A DNA stretch of 64,000 nucleotides from AP-15 sp035538335 (GCA_035538335.1 DATLKN010000029.1:23585-87584), one strand, 5' to 3'; shown: positions 1 through 8,991, counted from the first letter of the stretch. Notes: generated by a model not told the origin, from the sequence alone. Translations and numbers: made by a program.

Positions 1-517
1 GCATGATCTTGGCAATGGAGGCGGTGCCGATCGCGCCCGTATGAATGATGCGCTTCGCGATCGCTTCGAGCAGCGGCCGGGCGCGTTCGAAGGCATCGTT
101 GTCGCCCCCTGCCATGACGAGCAGATCGCGCGTCCGCGCCCCCTCCATGCCGCCCGATACCGGCGCGTCGATCATCGCCACGCCCCGCGCCGCGAGCATT
201 TCATGCAGGCGCCTGACGAGCGGCGGCGAATTCGTCGTGTGGTCGATGTAGAGAGCGCCCGCCCGCAATCCGCCGGCGATGCCGTCGGGGCCGAGGCAGA
301 CCACCTCCATTTCGGGCGGGCCGGGAAGGCAGGTCGCAACCGCTTCGCATTCGGCGGCGAGCACCGCGGGCGAGGGTGACCACTGCGCCCCCGCTGCGAC
401 GAGCGGCTCCGCCGCCGCGCGCCGCCGGTCGTGGACGAGGAGAGTGTGGCCCGCCGCCAGCAATTGCCCCGCGATCGGCGCGCCGATATTGCCGAGCCCG
501 ATGAAACCGATCTTCAT
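1..517 (-). CDS. NAD(P)-dependent beta-hydroxyacid dehydrogenase (3' end outside window)
   Basis: The reading frame begins at an ATG whose last base is at 517 and runs off the left edge, so only about 172 N-terminal residues are visible. The start MKIGFIGLGNIG is the Rossmann GxGxxG dinucleotide-binding motif. Near residue 118 there is DAPVSGG, the substrate-binding signature of the 3-hydroxyisobutyrate / 6-phosphogluconate dehydrogenase superfamily, and the fragment ends at GTASIAKIM, just where the catalytic-lysine helix of the family starts. Family members oxidise beta-hydroxyacids such as 3-hydroxyisobutyrate or reduce tartronate semialdehyde. The substrate cannot be assigned from this fragment. 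It is a cytoplasmic enzyme, co-oriented with the amidohydrolase upstream of it (126 bp gap). Confidence 0.85.
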   Translation of the reverse strand, partial: MKIGFIGLGNIGAPIAGQLLAAGHTLLVHDRRRAAAEPLVAAGAQWSPSPAVLAAECEAVATCLPGPPEMEVVCLGPDGIAGGLRAGALYIDHTTNSPPLVRRLHEMLAARGVAMIDAPVSGGMEGARTRDLLVMAGGDNDAFERARPLLEAIAKRIIHTGAIGTASIAKIM

Positions 518-642
518 GATCCGGGCGCTTTCAAGCGAGGAACATCAGCGCGATTGCATCGCCGCTGCGGTCCTCGCAACGACGATACCCGATGCTGTCG
601 TTGCGAGCGAAGGCGAAGCAATCCGGATCCGGGTTGCGACCG

Positions 643-1764
643 CTAGAGGGCGTAGAGCCGCAGCGCATTGTCCCACAGGATCTTGCGCTTGCTGCGCTCG
701 CCGAGCGGCAGGGCCAGGAAGCGGTCCATCGCCTTCGGATATTTCGAATCGCCGTGCGGATAGTCGGTCGTCGTCACGAGATTGTCGTCGCCGACCGCCG
801 CGACGACATGCGCGACAAAGTCTTCGTCGCATTCGACTGCGCAGAAGCCTTGCCGCCGGAAATACTCGGAGGGCGGCATCGACAGATGCGCCATCTCGCC
901 GTACGGCTCGCGCCATTCATAATGCTCGTCCATCCGGTGCAGCCAGAATGGCAGCCAGCCGCATTGCCCTTCGAGAAAGGCGAAGCGCAGCCGCGGAAAG
1001 CGCTCCATGACGCCGCCCATGATGACGTCCATCGCCGCCAGCATCTGCTCGACGGAGTGCGTTGCGATATGTGCGATCCCCATGCTGTTGAAGCGGTCGG
1101 CGCCGGCCGCCCGCATGCGCGAGCCGGTCGTCTCGTGAAAGCCGATGGGGACGTTCAGCGCCTCGCAGGCGGCCCACAGCGGATCGTAATAGGCATCGTG
1201 CCAGGGCCGGTCGTTGTAAAGGTTGGGGCGCAGGAAAACAGCCTTCATGCCGAGTTCGCCGACGGCGCGACGCGCCTCGGCGACGGCGCTCGCGACCTCG
1301 TGCGCCGAGATCGCGGCGGCGCCGAACAGCCGCTTCGGGTCGGCGGCCTCGATGTAGTCATGCAGCCAGTCGTTGTAGGCGCGGCACGCCGCGGCGGCAA
1401 AGCGCGGGTCCATGCGCGTGAACGCCGTCACGTACATGGCCGAAGTCGGATAGAGGATCGCCAGATCGAGCCCCTCCTTGTCCATAGCGCGGAGCTGCGA
1501 TTGCGGGTCGAAATTGCGGGCGATCTCTTCGGCGTAGCGCTCGCCGAGCGCCTGTTCCTCGGCATCCGAGAGGGCGGGCCAGTCGCCGCCCGGCATCTGC
1601 GCCATCACCTCGCCCTCGACGAGGGTGCGGATGTCCCAGCGGCGCTCGTCGAGCCGCCGCGGCGCGCGCGACGCGAATTCCGGGTCGATGTAATGCTGCC
1701 ACAGATCGACGGGCTCCATCACGTGCATCTCGGCGTCGATCGCCCGGAAGCCGTTCTTTGCCAT
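643..1764 (-). CDS. amidohydrolase-2 family metal-dependent hydrolase
   Basis: 373 residues, the normal length for the Amidohydro_2 (PF04909) family. The N-terminus AIDAEMHVMEP is the family's first metal-site strand (D-x-x-x-H followed by EP), and the C-terminal TTDYPHGDSKYP is the typical last-barrel motif in which the Asp/His pair sits at the metal. Relatives include decarboxylases of aromatic acids and lactonase-like hydrolases. Substrate unknown. The gene is followed by the beta-hydroxyacid dehydrogenase on the same strand, which may mean a shared catabolic role, but no operon signal is decisive. The start chosen is the first ATG, giving MAKNGFRAIDAEMH, directly before the conserved strand. 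Confidence 0.85.
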   Translation of the reverse strand: MAKNGFRAIDAEMHVMEPVDLWQHYIDPEFASRAPRRLDERRWDIRTLVEGEVMAQMPGGDWPALSDAEEQALGERYAEEIARNFDPQSQLRAMDKEGLDLAILYPTSAMYVTAFTRMDPRFAAAACRAYNDWLHDYIEAADPKRLFGAAAISAHEVASAVAEARRAVGELGMKAVFLRPNLYNDRPWHDAYYDPLWAACEALNVPIGFHETTGSRMRAAGADRFNSMGIAHIATHSVEQMLAAMDVIMGGVMERFPRLRFAFLEGQCGWLPFWLHRMDEHYEWREPYGEMAHLSMPPSEYFRRQGFCAVECDEDFVAHVVAAVGDDNLVTTTDYPHGDSKYPKAMDRFLALPLGERSKRKILWDNALRLYAL

Positions 1765-1833
1765 GGCCCTTTCCTTGCCGTCGGAGGAGGGGTCAGGCCG
1801 ACCAAGCAGCCCATCCCGAGATATTGAAAAACT

Positions 1834-1908
1834 TGGCTGGGGCGGGAGGATTCGAACCTCCGTATGGCGGAATCAAAATCCGCTGCCTTACCACTTGGCT
1901 ACGCCCCA
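1834..1908 (-). tRNA. tRNA-Gln (anticodon TTG)
   Basis: The minus strand folds as a complete cloverleaf of 75 nt including an encoded CCA. It has a 7-bp acceptor stem (TGGGGCG/CGCCCCA), an anticodon stem GCGGA/TCCGC around loop TTTTGAT with anticodon TTG, and a T-loop TTCGAAT. It lies between the amidohydrolase and ispE. Confidence 0.97.
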
Positions 1909-1924
1909 CTGCGGGTTCTCGACC

Positions 1925-2803
1925 CTATCGAGAAAGCCCGGCTGCGGCAACCAGGCTGCCGGCCCTGCACCACCACTCCGGTTCCGCGGCGGCGAGCGCT
2001 TGTTGCGCGCGCTCGGCGGCGGTGCGGTCGGCAAACAGCGCGAAGGCGCTGGCGCCGCTGCCGCTCATCCGCGCGAGCAGCGCGCCGGGCAGAGCCGCGA
2101 GCCGATCCAGCAGGATGGCCAGCTCAGGGACGAGGCCGATGGCCGCCCCGGTCAGATCGTTGCGGCAGCGCGCCAGCAAGCGCGCCAGCGCGGCCGCATC
2201 CTTCGGCATCGGCGCAAAGCGTGCGGGCTCGCCGAAAGGGCCCTGGCGGGCGGCGAAGACCTTGGCGGTCGGCAACGGCGCCCGCGGGTTGGCGAGCAGA
2301 ATGCCCGCCGGCGGCAGGCCCTCGGCCGGGTCAAGGCGCTCGCCGGTGCCGCCGACCCAGGCCGGCCGGCCATAGAGGCAGACCGGCACGTCGGCGCCGA
2401 TGCCGGCGCCGACGGCGGCCAATTCCTCGTCTCCGATCGGCACCCGCCACAGCTCGGCGAGCGCCCGCAACGCGGCGGCGGCGTCGCTCGACCCGCCGCC
2501 GAGCCCGGAGGCGACCGGCAGGCGCTTGTCGAGCCGCAGCGCGGCGCAAGGCGCGACCCGGGCATGCTCGGCGAGGCGGCGCGCGGCGACCAGCACCAGA
2601 TTGTCCTCGCGCGCATCGGTGAGGCCCGCCGCTTCCGAACCCTCGATCGCGAGCGACAGCGCTGCCGCGGGGCGCGCCTCGATCCGGTCGCCGATATCGG
2701 CGAAGGCGACGAGGCTGTCGAGCAGATGATAGCCGTCGGCGCGGCGCCCGATCACGTGCAGGTAAAGATTGACCTTGGCCGCCGCGAAGGCCGCGACCGG
2801 CAT
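1925..2803 (-). CDS. ispE: 4-diphosphocytidyl-2-C-methyl-D-erythritol kinase
   Basis: GHMP kinase of the MEP isoprenoid pathway, phosphorylating CDP-methylerythritol at the 2-hydroxyl using ATP. 292 residues, normal for IspE. Visible signatures are AAKVNLYLHVIGRRADGYH at the N-terminus (conserved Lys10 and the substrate-binding DGYH) and the glycine-rich ATP loop PVASGLGGGSSDAAAA at about residues 96-111, with a C-terminal MSGSGASAFALF motif. The start was set at the ATG giving MPVAAFAAAKVN, 7 bp after the TPR gene stop. A longer upstream frame exists but runs inside the TPR gene. The two genes are probably cotranscribed. Confidence 0.96.
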   Translation of the reverse strand: MPVAAFAAAKVNLYLHVIGRRADGYHLLDSLVAFADIGDRIEARPAAALSLAIEGSEAAGLTDAREDNLVLVAARRLAEHARVAPCAALRLDKRLPVASGLGGGSSDAAAALRALAELWRVPIGDEELAAVGAGIGADVPVCLYGRPAWVGGTGERLDPAEGLPPAGILLANPRAPLPTAKVFAARQGPFGEPARFAPMPKDAAALARLLARCRNDLTGAAIGLVPELAILLDRLAALPGALLARMSGSGASAFALFADRTAAERAQQALAAAEPEWWCRAGSLVAAAGLSR

Positions 2804-2810
2804 CCTGCGC

Positions 2811-4544
2811 TCAGCCGCCGCCGGCGTGGCCCGGTGCCCCGAGCCCGCGCTCGAGCTTTGCTTCGATCGGCTTGATCTTGTCCTTGTGCGGTCCGAACTC
2901 GAGCGCCTGCCGCCATTGAAAGCGCGCCTCGATCGGCCGGCCGGCCTTCCAGTAGGCATCGCCCAGATGGTCGTTGATCGTCGGGTCGTCGGGCACCAGC
3001 TCGACCGCCTTTTCGAGGTATTTGACGGCATCTTTGTATTGGCCGAGGCGATAATGCGCCCAGCCGAGGCTGTCGATGATATAGCCGTCCTCGGGCCGCA
3101 GCTTGACCGCCTTCTTGATCATCGCCAGCCCGTCGTGCAGCTTGACGCCGCGGTCGATCCAGGAATAGCCGAGATAGTTGAGCACCAGCGGCTGTTCGGG
3201 CTTGAGCGCGATCGCGTGCTCCAGCGCCGCCTCGGCCTGCTTCCAGTGGTTCGAGCGGTCGAGCGCGATGCCGAAGCTGTAATAGAGCGACCAGCGCTCC
3301 GGCATCCCGGCAGCCTGCAGCCGGGCGATCGCGTCGCGATAGGCCGCTGCGGCCTCGGCGAAATCCTTTTTCTCGCGCAAGATGTCGCCGAGCTGAATGC
3401 TGGCGCCGGCCCATCTCGGCTCGGCCGCGGCCATCGCCTTCAACTTCGCGATCGCCTCGTCGGTGCGCCCGAGCGCGTCGAGATCGGCCGCGGCGCGCAG
3501 CTGCGCCGACCATGAGTAGGGCGAATTCTTCGGGATCGCCTCGAGGATCCTGAGGCTTGCGGCCGGCCGGTCCTCGGCGCTCAAGATATCGGCGAGCAGC
3601 AGTTGCCCGAGGGGGTAATCCGGGCGCAATTGCAGCGCGAAGCGGTCATAGACGAGCGCCAGATCGATCGTCTCGGGCTGATTCAGCACGCTCGCCAGGT
3701 CGAAGAGCGCCTCGGCGAGCCCCGACGCGGCCGCATCGACGATCGGCCGCGGCGGTCCCGACGGCCGCATATGAAGCACCGATTCGGCGAGCTCGCTGCC
3801 CGGGTTCTCGTTGACGAAGCGCTTGTAGAGGTCGTCCGCCTTCTTTCTATCGCCGTGGCGCAGATAGAAATTGGCGATCGCGTCGGTCAGCCGCCAATTC
3901 GCCCGGCTGCTCAGCGACAGCGTCTTGTTGAAATCGGCCAGCGCCTTGTCCGGATGGCCCATGAAGTCGTAGACGAGCCCCAATTGGAAGAATTTGAGCG
4001 GCGCGAAGCCGTTGAAGTTGTCGAGTTCGTCGAGCGCCGCCTCCGCGCCGGGCAGATCGCCGACCGCCACCCGCATCCAAGCGAGCACGAGCGGCCGGGC
4101 AAAGCGGTGAATGCCGCCGAGCGGCATTCGCTCGGCATTGGAAAGCGCCCCGGCCTTGTCGCCCTTTTTCAGCCGGTCGATCGCCAGCACGAGCTGGGCG
4201 ACCGCATCCTGCGGATCGAGCCGCAATTCGCGCGGCGCGAGCGCGGTGGCTTCGGCGAACCGGCCGTCGGCGACATCCATCAGAAAGGCGCGGCCGAGCA
4301 GCTCGGGAACCCCGGGATCGGCCTCGAGCGCGCGGGAATAGAACGAGGCGGCGGCCGCGTAGTCGCGTGTCTCCTGCGCGTAGAGCCCCGCGAGATAGGC
4401 GCCGAAAGTCGGCGGCGCCGGCTTGCTCGGCTCGACGCTCGGCGCGGCGTGAAGTGCCGCCGGCACAGGGAGGCCCGCGGCAAAGGCTAGAAAGAGGCTC
4501 GGTACAAACAATCGACGAAAGATATCGCTCACCGTTACTTCCAT
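2811..4544 (-). CDS. TPR-repeat protein with signal peptide
   Basis: 577 residues. Residues 1-34 form a signal peptide (positively charged start, hydrophobic LFVPSLFLAFAAGLPVPAA, AxA-type cleavage region). The rest is tetratricopeptide repeats, with clear A/L/Y/A/P patterns such as DYAAAASFYSRALEADPGVP near residue 60 and AHYRLGQYKDAVKYLEKAVE near residue 505. TPR solenoids are protein-interaction scaffolds, and an exported protein like this most likely acts in the periplasm or at the outer membrane. Its position directly upstream of ispE, 7 bp apart, indicates cotranscription. Role not known. Confidence 0.9.
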   Translation of the reverse strand: MEVTVSDIFRRLFVPSLFLAFAAGLPVPAALHAAPSVEPSKPAPPTFGAYLAGLYAQETRDYAAAASFYSRALEADPGVPELLGRAFLMDVADGRFAEATALAPRELRLDPQDAVAQLVLAIDRLKKGDKAGALSNAERMPLGGIHRFARPLVLAWMRVAVGDLPGAEAALDELDNFNGFAPLKFFQLGLVYDFMGHPDKALADFNKTLSLSSRANWRLTDAIANFYLRHGDRKKADDLYKRFVNENPGSELAESVLHMRPSGPPRPIVDAAASGLAEALFDLASVLNQPETIDLALVYDRFALQLRPDYPLGQLLLADILSAEDRPAASLRILEAIPKNSPYSWSAQLRAAADLDALGRTDEAIAKLKAMAAAEPRWAGASIQLGDILREKKDFAEAAAAYRDAIARLQAAGMPERWSLYYSFGIALDRSNHWKQAEAALEHAIALKPEQPLVLNYLGYSWIDRGVKLHDGLAMIKKAVKLRPEDGYIIDSLGWAHYRLGQYKDAVKYLEKAVELVPDDPTINDHLGDAYWKAGRPIEARFQWRQALEFGPHKDKIKPIEAKLERGLGAPGHAGGG

Positions 4545-4586
4545 CCGTTTACAAGGGGCCTTGCGGCAGCCGCAAAGGGCCCGGCC

Positions 4587-6203
4587 TCACATATTCGGGT
4601 AGTTGGGTCCCCCGCCTCCCTCCGGCACGACCCAGTCGATATTCTGCTCCGGGTCCTTGATGTCGCAGGTTTTGCAGTGGACGCAATTCTGCGCGTTGAT
4701 CTGCAGACGCGGATCCTCGGGTGCGCCGACGATCTCGTACACCCCGGCAGGACAATAGCGCTGTTCCGGCGAATCGTAGAGCCGATAGTTTATCGCGATC
4801 GCCTTTTCCGGATCACGCAGTTTGAGATGCGGCGGTTGGTCCTCCTCGTGGTTCGTGTTCGAGATGAACACCGAGGAGAGCCGGTCGAAGGTCACTTTGC
4901 CGTCGGGCCGCGGATAATCGATATGCCGCGCGGCGCTCGCCGGGGTGAGCCCCTGATGGTCGGGGTGGTGGTGAAAGGTCCACGGCGCCTGCCCGCGCAG
5001 CAGATAGGTGTCGAGCGCCGAATAGCCGAGCCCGGCGTAGAGGCCCCAGCGAAAGCTCGGCCGGATATTGCGCACGCGGTAGAGTTCCTGCCACACCCAG
5101 CTTTGCCGCAGCGCCCGGCCAACCTCGGCGTCCGCCTCGCCCGACAGGCGTGCGAACACCGCCTCGGCGGCCACCATGCCCGATTTCATCGCCGTGTGGC
5201 TGCCCTTGATCTTCGGCACGTTGACGAAGCCGGCGGCGCAGCCGACCAGCGCGCCGCCCGGGAAATCGAGCCGCGGGATCGACTGCCAGCCGCCTTCGTT
5301 GAGGGCGCGGGCGCCGTAGGCGACCCGCCTTCCGCCTTCGAAATAGGGGCGGATCGCGGGATGCGTCTTGAAGCGCTGAAATTCCTCGAACGGGTTCAGG
5401 AACGGGTTCTTGTAGTCGAGGCCGATGACGAAGCCGACCGACACCTGGCCGCCTTCGAGATGATAAAGAAAGGAGCCGCCATAGGTCGCCGCGTCGAGCG
5501 GCCAGCCGACCGTATGAACGACGAGCCCCGGCTGGTGCCGCTCGGGGACAATCTCCCACAATTCCTTCAGGCCGATCGCATAGGTCTGGGGATCGCGGCC
5601 ATCGCGCAGCGAGAAGCGCTCGATCAGCCTTTTCGACAGCGAACCGCGGCAGCCCTCGGCGAAAAGCGTCTCGCGCGCCGCCAGCTCGACGCCCGGCTGA
5701 TAACGCTCGGTCTGCTCGCCGTCCTTGCCGATCCCCATGTCGCCGGTCGCCACCCCGGCAACGCGGCCGGCCTCGTCGTAAAGAATTTCGGCCGCGGCGA
5801 AGCCCGGGTAGATCTCGACGCCGAGCGCCTCGGCCTCGCCCGCCAGCCAGCGGCAGAGATTGCCGAGGCTGATGATGTAGTTGCCGTGATTGCGCATCTG
5901 CGGCGGCGTCGGCAGCCGGAAGGCGCGATTGCGCGTCAGGAAGAGAAAGCGGTCCTCGGCCGCCGGCGTCGCGAGCGGCGCGCCGCGCTCGCGCCAATCC
6001 GGAAACAGCTCGTCGAGCGCGCGCGGCTCGAAGACTGCGCCCGAGAGGATATGCGCGCCGACCTCGGAACCCTTTTCGACGACGCAGACTTGGGTCTCGC
6101 GACCGGTCGTCGCTGCAAGCTGCTTCAGGCGGATCGCCGCCGCGAGGCCCGCCGGCCCCGCGCCGACGACGACCACGTCGTATTCCATGCGCTCGCGCTG
6201 CAT
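4587..6203 (-). CDS. electron transfer flavoprotein-ubiquinone oxidoreductase (ETF-QO)
   Basis: Membrane-associated FAD/[4Fe-4S] enzyme passing electrons from ETF (fatty-acid and amino-acid dehydrogenases) to ubiquinone. 538 residues, close to the usual 540-560. The N-terminal FAD loop is VVVGAGPAGLAAAIRLKQ. The C-terminal ferredoxin-like segment has CVHCKTCDIKDPEQNIDWV with three closely spaced cysteines, the fourth cluster ligand being the earlier YCPAGVYE cysteine. The C-terminus PEGGGGPNYPNM is highly typical of the family. An alternative start 15 bases in (MEYDVVVVG) fits homologues slightly better. It runs in the same direction as the TPR and ispE genes but 42 bp away. Confidence 0.97.
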   Translation of the reverse strand: MQRERMEYDVVVVGAGPAGLAAAIRLKQLAATTGRETQVCVVEKGSEVGAHILSGAVFEPRALDELFPDWRERGAPLATPAAEDRFLFLTRNRAFRLPTPPQMRNHGNYIISLGNLCRWLAGEAEALGVEIYPGFAAAEILYDEAGRVAGVATGDMGIGKDGEQTERYQPGVELAARETLFAEGCRGSLSKRLIERFSLRDGRDPQTYAIGLKELWEIVPERHQPGLVVHTVGWPLDAATYGGSFLYHLEGGQVSVGFVIGLDYKNPFLNPFEEFQRFKTHPAIRPYFEGGRRVAYGARALNEGGWQSIPRLDFPGGALVGCAAGFVNVPKIKGSHTAMKSGMVAAEAVFARLSGEADAEVGRALRQSWVWQELYRVRNIRPSFRWGLYAGLGYSALDTYLLRGQAPWTFHHHPDHQGLTPASAARHIDYPRPDGKVTFDRLSSVFISNTNHEEDQPPHLKLRDPEKAIAINYRLYDSPEQRYCPAGVYEIVGAPEDPRLQINAQNCVHCKTCDIKDPEQNIDWVVPEGGGGPNYPNM

Positions 6204-6310
6204 TCCCTTGTTGGCCCGCCCCGCCCGAAATTGCGCCGCGCGCGACTATAAAGGATCGCCGGGAAAACGGGAGTGCGCCGGATGCGGCGGGCGGTGGTAG
6301 GCTGCCGCGC

Positions 6311-7138
6311 ATGCCGAACCTCGACGCCGCCGCTGCCCTCGCACTGCTCGTCTGGTCCGTCGAGATGGGCGCCGACGACGCCATCGCGGATACGCCGCCG
6401 GACCGGTTCGCCGCCCCGGCGGCGTCCGCTGCCGGAAAGAGCCTCGCCGCTGCCGCCGAGGTGCCCGCGGCCACGGTCGCGCCGCCGCGGGCGCTCGCTG
6501 AATCGCTGGCCGAGGCGGCACAATCGGCGCGCCTCATCGCCGCCCGGGCCGACACCGTCGAGGCGCTGGGGCTCGCAATCACGCAGTTCGACGGCTGTGC
6601 GCTGAAACGCACGGCGACCAACACCGTCTTCGTCGACGGCAACCCGCAGGCGCCGGTGCTGCTTCTCGGCGAGGGACCGGGGGCCGAGGAAGACCGCACC
6701 GGCCGGCCCTTTGTCGGCCGCGCCGGCCAGCTTCTCGACCGTATGCTGGCGGCGATCGGGCTCGATCGCGGCGGGGTGCTGATCAGCAACGTCGTCTATT
6801 GGCGGCCGCCCGGCAACCGCACGCCGAGCGCCGCCGAGATCGCCGCCTGCCTGCCCTTTGTCATGCGGCTCGTCGTGCTCGTGCGGCCGAAGGTACTGGT
6901 GCTGCTCGGCGGCACCGCGGCGCAGGCGCTGTTGCCGCAGGGACAGGGCATCACACGGCTGCGCGGCCGCTGGTTCGACCTCGCGGTGCCGGGCCTCGAC
7001 GAGCCGGTGCCGACGCTGCCGATGTTCCACCCCTCCTTTCTGCTGCGCACGCCCGAACGCAAGCGCGAAGCTTGGCGCGACCTCGTGGCGCTGAAGGCGC
7101 GGCTCGATGCGCTCGACGCGGCGGTCGAGCGCAGTTAA
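6311..7138 (+). CDS. uracil-DNA glycosylase, family 4-like
   Basis: 275 residues. It excises uracil from DNA in base-excision repair. Core motifs: LLGEGPGAEEDRTGRPFVGR with the family-4 GE-PG-ED active-site motif, AGQLLDRML, SNVVYWRPPGNRTP, and the C-terminal MFHPSFLLRTP containing the HP(S/A) motif 2. Classical family-4 enzymes bind [4Fe-4S] with four Cys. Here only GCALKRT and AACLPF Cys are placed suitably, so the cluster may be absent. This Cys-poor form is, to my knowledge, common in alphaproteobacteria. The first ~80 residues are Ala-rich and low complexity. moaB follows 22 bp downstream. Confidence 0.9.
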   Translation: MPNLDAAAALALLVWSVEMGADDAIADTPPDRFAAPAASAAGKSLAAAAEVPAATVAPPRALAESLAEAAQSARLIAARADTVEALGLAITQFDGCALKRTATNTVFVDGNPQAPVLLLGEGPGAEEDRTGRPFVGRAGQLLDRMLAAIGLDRGGVLISNVVYWRPPGNRTPSAAEIAACLPFVMRLVVLVRPKVLVLLGGTAAQALLPQGQGITRLRGRWFDLAVPGLDEPVPTLPMFHPSFLLRTPERKREAWRDLVALKARLDALDAAVERS

Positions 7139-7160
7139 CCTCAAGCGAGGAGAGATCGCC

Positions 7161-7703
7161 ATGCCGGGACGCCTCGATCAATCGCGGCCGTTTCTGCCCG
7201 TCAACATCGGGTTGTTGACGGTTTCGGACACGCGCACCGAAGCCGACGACCGTTCCGGCGACACGCTCGCCGAGCTGGCGGGCGCGGCCGGGCACCGTGT
7301 TGCGCAGCGCCGCATCGTCCGGGACGATTTCGGCGCCATCACGGCGCAGCTGCGCGCATGGATCGCCGACCCCGAGATCGACGTCGTGATCGCGACCGGC
7401 GGCACCGGCGTCACCGGCCGCGACGTGACGCCCGAGGCGTTCCAATCAGTCTACGAAAAAGAGATCGCCGGCTTCGGCGAGCTTTTCCGCTGGCTCTCAT
7501 ACGAGAAGATCGGCACCTCGACGATCCAGAGCCGCGCCGCTGCCGGGGTCGCCGGCGGCACCTATCTGTTCGCCCTGCCGGGCTCGCCGGGCGCCTGCCG
7601 CGATGCCTGGGAAGGCATCCTCGTGCACCAGCTCGACAACCGCTTCCGCCCGTGCAATTTCGTCGAGCTGATGCCGCGGCTGCAAGAGCACTTGAAGGGC
7701 TAG
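7161..7703 (+). CDS. moaB: molybdenum cofactor biosynthesis protein B
   Basis: 180 residues, MoaB/MogA family, involved in adenylation of molybdopterin before molybdate insertion. Key motifs are LLTVSDTRTEADDRSGD, the MPT-binding ATGGTGVTGRDVTPEA, and the ALPGSPGACRDAW loop. The start at 7161 has an AGCGAGGAGA ribosome-binding site 8 bases upstream and gives the usual MoaB length. It sits just after the UDG gene and is probably in one transcript with it. No other molybdopterin gene is in the window. Confidence 0.95.
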   Translation: MPGRLDQSRPFLPVNIGLLTVSDTRTEADDRSGDTLAELAGAAGHRVAQRRIVRDDFGAITAQLRAWIADPEIDVVIATGGTGVTGRDVTPEAFQSVYEKEIAGFGELFRWLSYEKIGTSTIQSRAAAGVAGGTYLFALPGSPGACRDAWEGILVHQLDNRFRPCNFVELMPRLQEHLKG

Positions 7704-7705
7704 GC

Positions 7706-8296
7706 TCAAAAGCCGCGGCGCGGGGCGAGGCGGCGATAAGTGGCGCCGTCGTCGACGTCTTCGAGGCGGGCCGCGAAACCGATCGAAAGCCGGCTCGGCA
7801 GCCCGGCGAGTGTATCGGCCAGCGCGAAGCGGCTCGACCAGCGCACGCGCGCGAAGATTTTCGGCAGATGCCGGGTCGGCCGCACGGCGACGAGCCAGAA
7901 GCCGCCGTCCTCGGCCGGGCCGAAGACGAAATCGTGCCGCCGCAGCAGGCGGAAAGCGTCCTCTATGTGCCGCGCCGTGATCGCCGGGATGTCGCCGCCG
8001 ATGAGCGCAGCCGGACGGGTTGCGGAAAGCGCGAGGGCGCGGTGCATGCGGGTCCCGAGATCGCCCTTTCCCTGAGGCGCCGCCCAGGCTCGTGCCCGCG
8101 GCGCGATAAATGCCCGGTCCGGGGTCACCGCGAGGCGCAGCCGCCAGCGCCGGTCGCGGCCCAGCCGGCGCAGCATCAGCGCGATCGTCCGGCGCTCGAA
8201 ATTCGCCGCCGCGACATCGCCGATGTCGCGCGCGAGGCGCCGCTTGCCGCGGCCGAGGGCGGGCGCCCGCACGAAGAGGACCAGATCGCCCCGCAT
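7706..8296 (-). CDS. TIGR04282/DUF2064-type nucleotidyl-/glycosyltransferase
   Basis: 196 residues. It has the compact GT-A fold of DUF2064 proteins: VLFVRAPALGRGKRRLA (family motif F-x-K-x-P-x-x-G-x-x-K-T/R-R-L), LGTRMHRAL, ALIGGDIPAI (the D-x-P replacing a DxD), and FGPAEDGGFWLVA. Its start ATGA overlaps the stop of the upstream glycosyltransferase (bases 8294-8298), so the two are translationally coupled. This pair (TIGR04283 + TIGR04282) recurs in bacteria and some members are linked to arsenosugar synthesis. No arsenic methyltransferase is visible here, so the product is unknown. Confidence 0.85.
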   Translation of the reverse strand: MRGDLVLFVRAPALGRGKRRLARDIGDVAAANFERRTIALMLRRLGRDRRWRLRLAVTPDRAFIAPRARAWAAPQGKGDLGTRMHRALALSATRPAALIGGDIPAITARHIEDAFRLLRRHDFVFGPAEDGGFWLVAVRPTRHLPKIFARVRWSSRFALADTLAGLPSRLSIGFAARLEDVDDGATYRRLAPRRGF

Positions 8297-8991
8297 CACT
8301 CGTAGAGCCGCGCGATGCGCGCCGGCGGCAGGCCGAGGAAATAGAGCCCGAGACAGAAGAGGTTTCTCGCCGGCCGACGCCAATAGCCGCCGGCGCGGTA
8401 GCGGCGCGCCGAAGCGATGATGCGGGCGCCGATCGGTGCGAGATGGCGCCGGCCGAGGCGGCGCGCGAGATCGACATCCTCCATCAGCGGCAGCGGGCGA
8501 TAGCCGCCGACCGCATCGTAAAGGCGGCGGCCGATCAGCAATCCCTGGTCGCCGTAGGGCAGCGCGAAGAGCCGGCAGCGCCAGGCGACGATACGCTCGA
8601 GCCGGCGCGCCGCCGGCCCCGGATCGTCGAGGACGAGCGTGAAATAGCCGGCCGTCGCTGCCGCCCCGGGCATTGCCAGAAAACGCTCGACGGCCTCCTC
8701 CCATCCCGCTTCGGGCCGGCAATCGGCATGCAGGAACAAAAGCCATTCGCCGCGCGCCGCCGCCGCGCCGCGGGCGAGCTGGGTGCCGCGGCCGCGCGGC
8801 GCCTCGATCACCCGCGCTCCCGCGGCGGCTGCGAGCGCGGCGCTCTCGTCGCGCGATCCGCCGTCGGCGACGAGGACCTCGCCGACGAGAGACGAGGCGG
8901 CGAGGGCGCCGACGAGGCCCGCCACCGTCTCGCCCGCTTCGAGGGTTGGAATCACGGCGGAAAGGGAAATATGTTCTTGAAATGTTCCCAT
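8296..8991 (-). CDS. TIGR04283-type family 2 glycosyltransferase
   Basis: 231 residues. GT2 signature: LSAVIPTLEAGETVAGLV at the N-terminus, VADGGSRDESAALA (nucleotide-binding D-G-G-S), RGRGTQLARGA, and LLFLHADCRPEAGW (HAD metal site). LPYGDQGLLIGRRLYDAVGGYRPLPLMEDVDLARRL carries the typical ED motif. These features mark the TIGR04283 subgroup found with DUF2064 partners. A 4-base overlap with the downstream TIGR04282 gene shows an operon. The promoter should lie in the 20-bp space to the divergent radical SAM gene or inside it. Sugar and acceptor unknown. Confidence 0.88.
   Translation of the reverse strand: MGTFQEHISLSAVIPTLEAGETVAGLVGALAASSLVGEVLVADGGSRDESAALAAAAGARVIEAPRGRGTQLARGAAAARGEWLLFLHADCRPEAGWEEAVERFLAMPGAAATAGYFTLVLDDPGPAARRLERIVAWRCRLFALPYGDQGLLIGRRLYDAVGGYRPLPLMEDVDLARRLGRRHLAPIGARIIASARRYRAGGYWRRPARNLFCLGLYFLGLPPARIARLYE

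Noticed and set aside
1800..1833. Possible terminator between the amidohydrolase and tRNA-Gln
   Set aside because: No stable stem-loop followed by a T-tract is seen.
4813..6789. Long minus-strand frame of 658 codons overlapping ETF-QO and UDG
   Set aside because: Shadow of the real genes on both strands; no family motifs and strongly biased composition.
7706..8991. Arsenosugar biosynthesis cluster from the TIGR04282/TIGR04283 pair
   Set aside because: No ArsM methyltransferase or ArsS radical SAM gene with the required features is adjacent; the PA0069-type protein is a different family.
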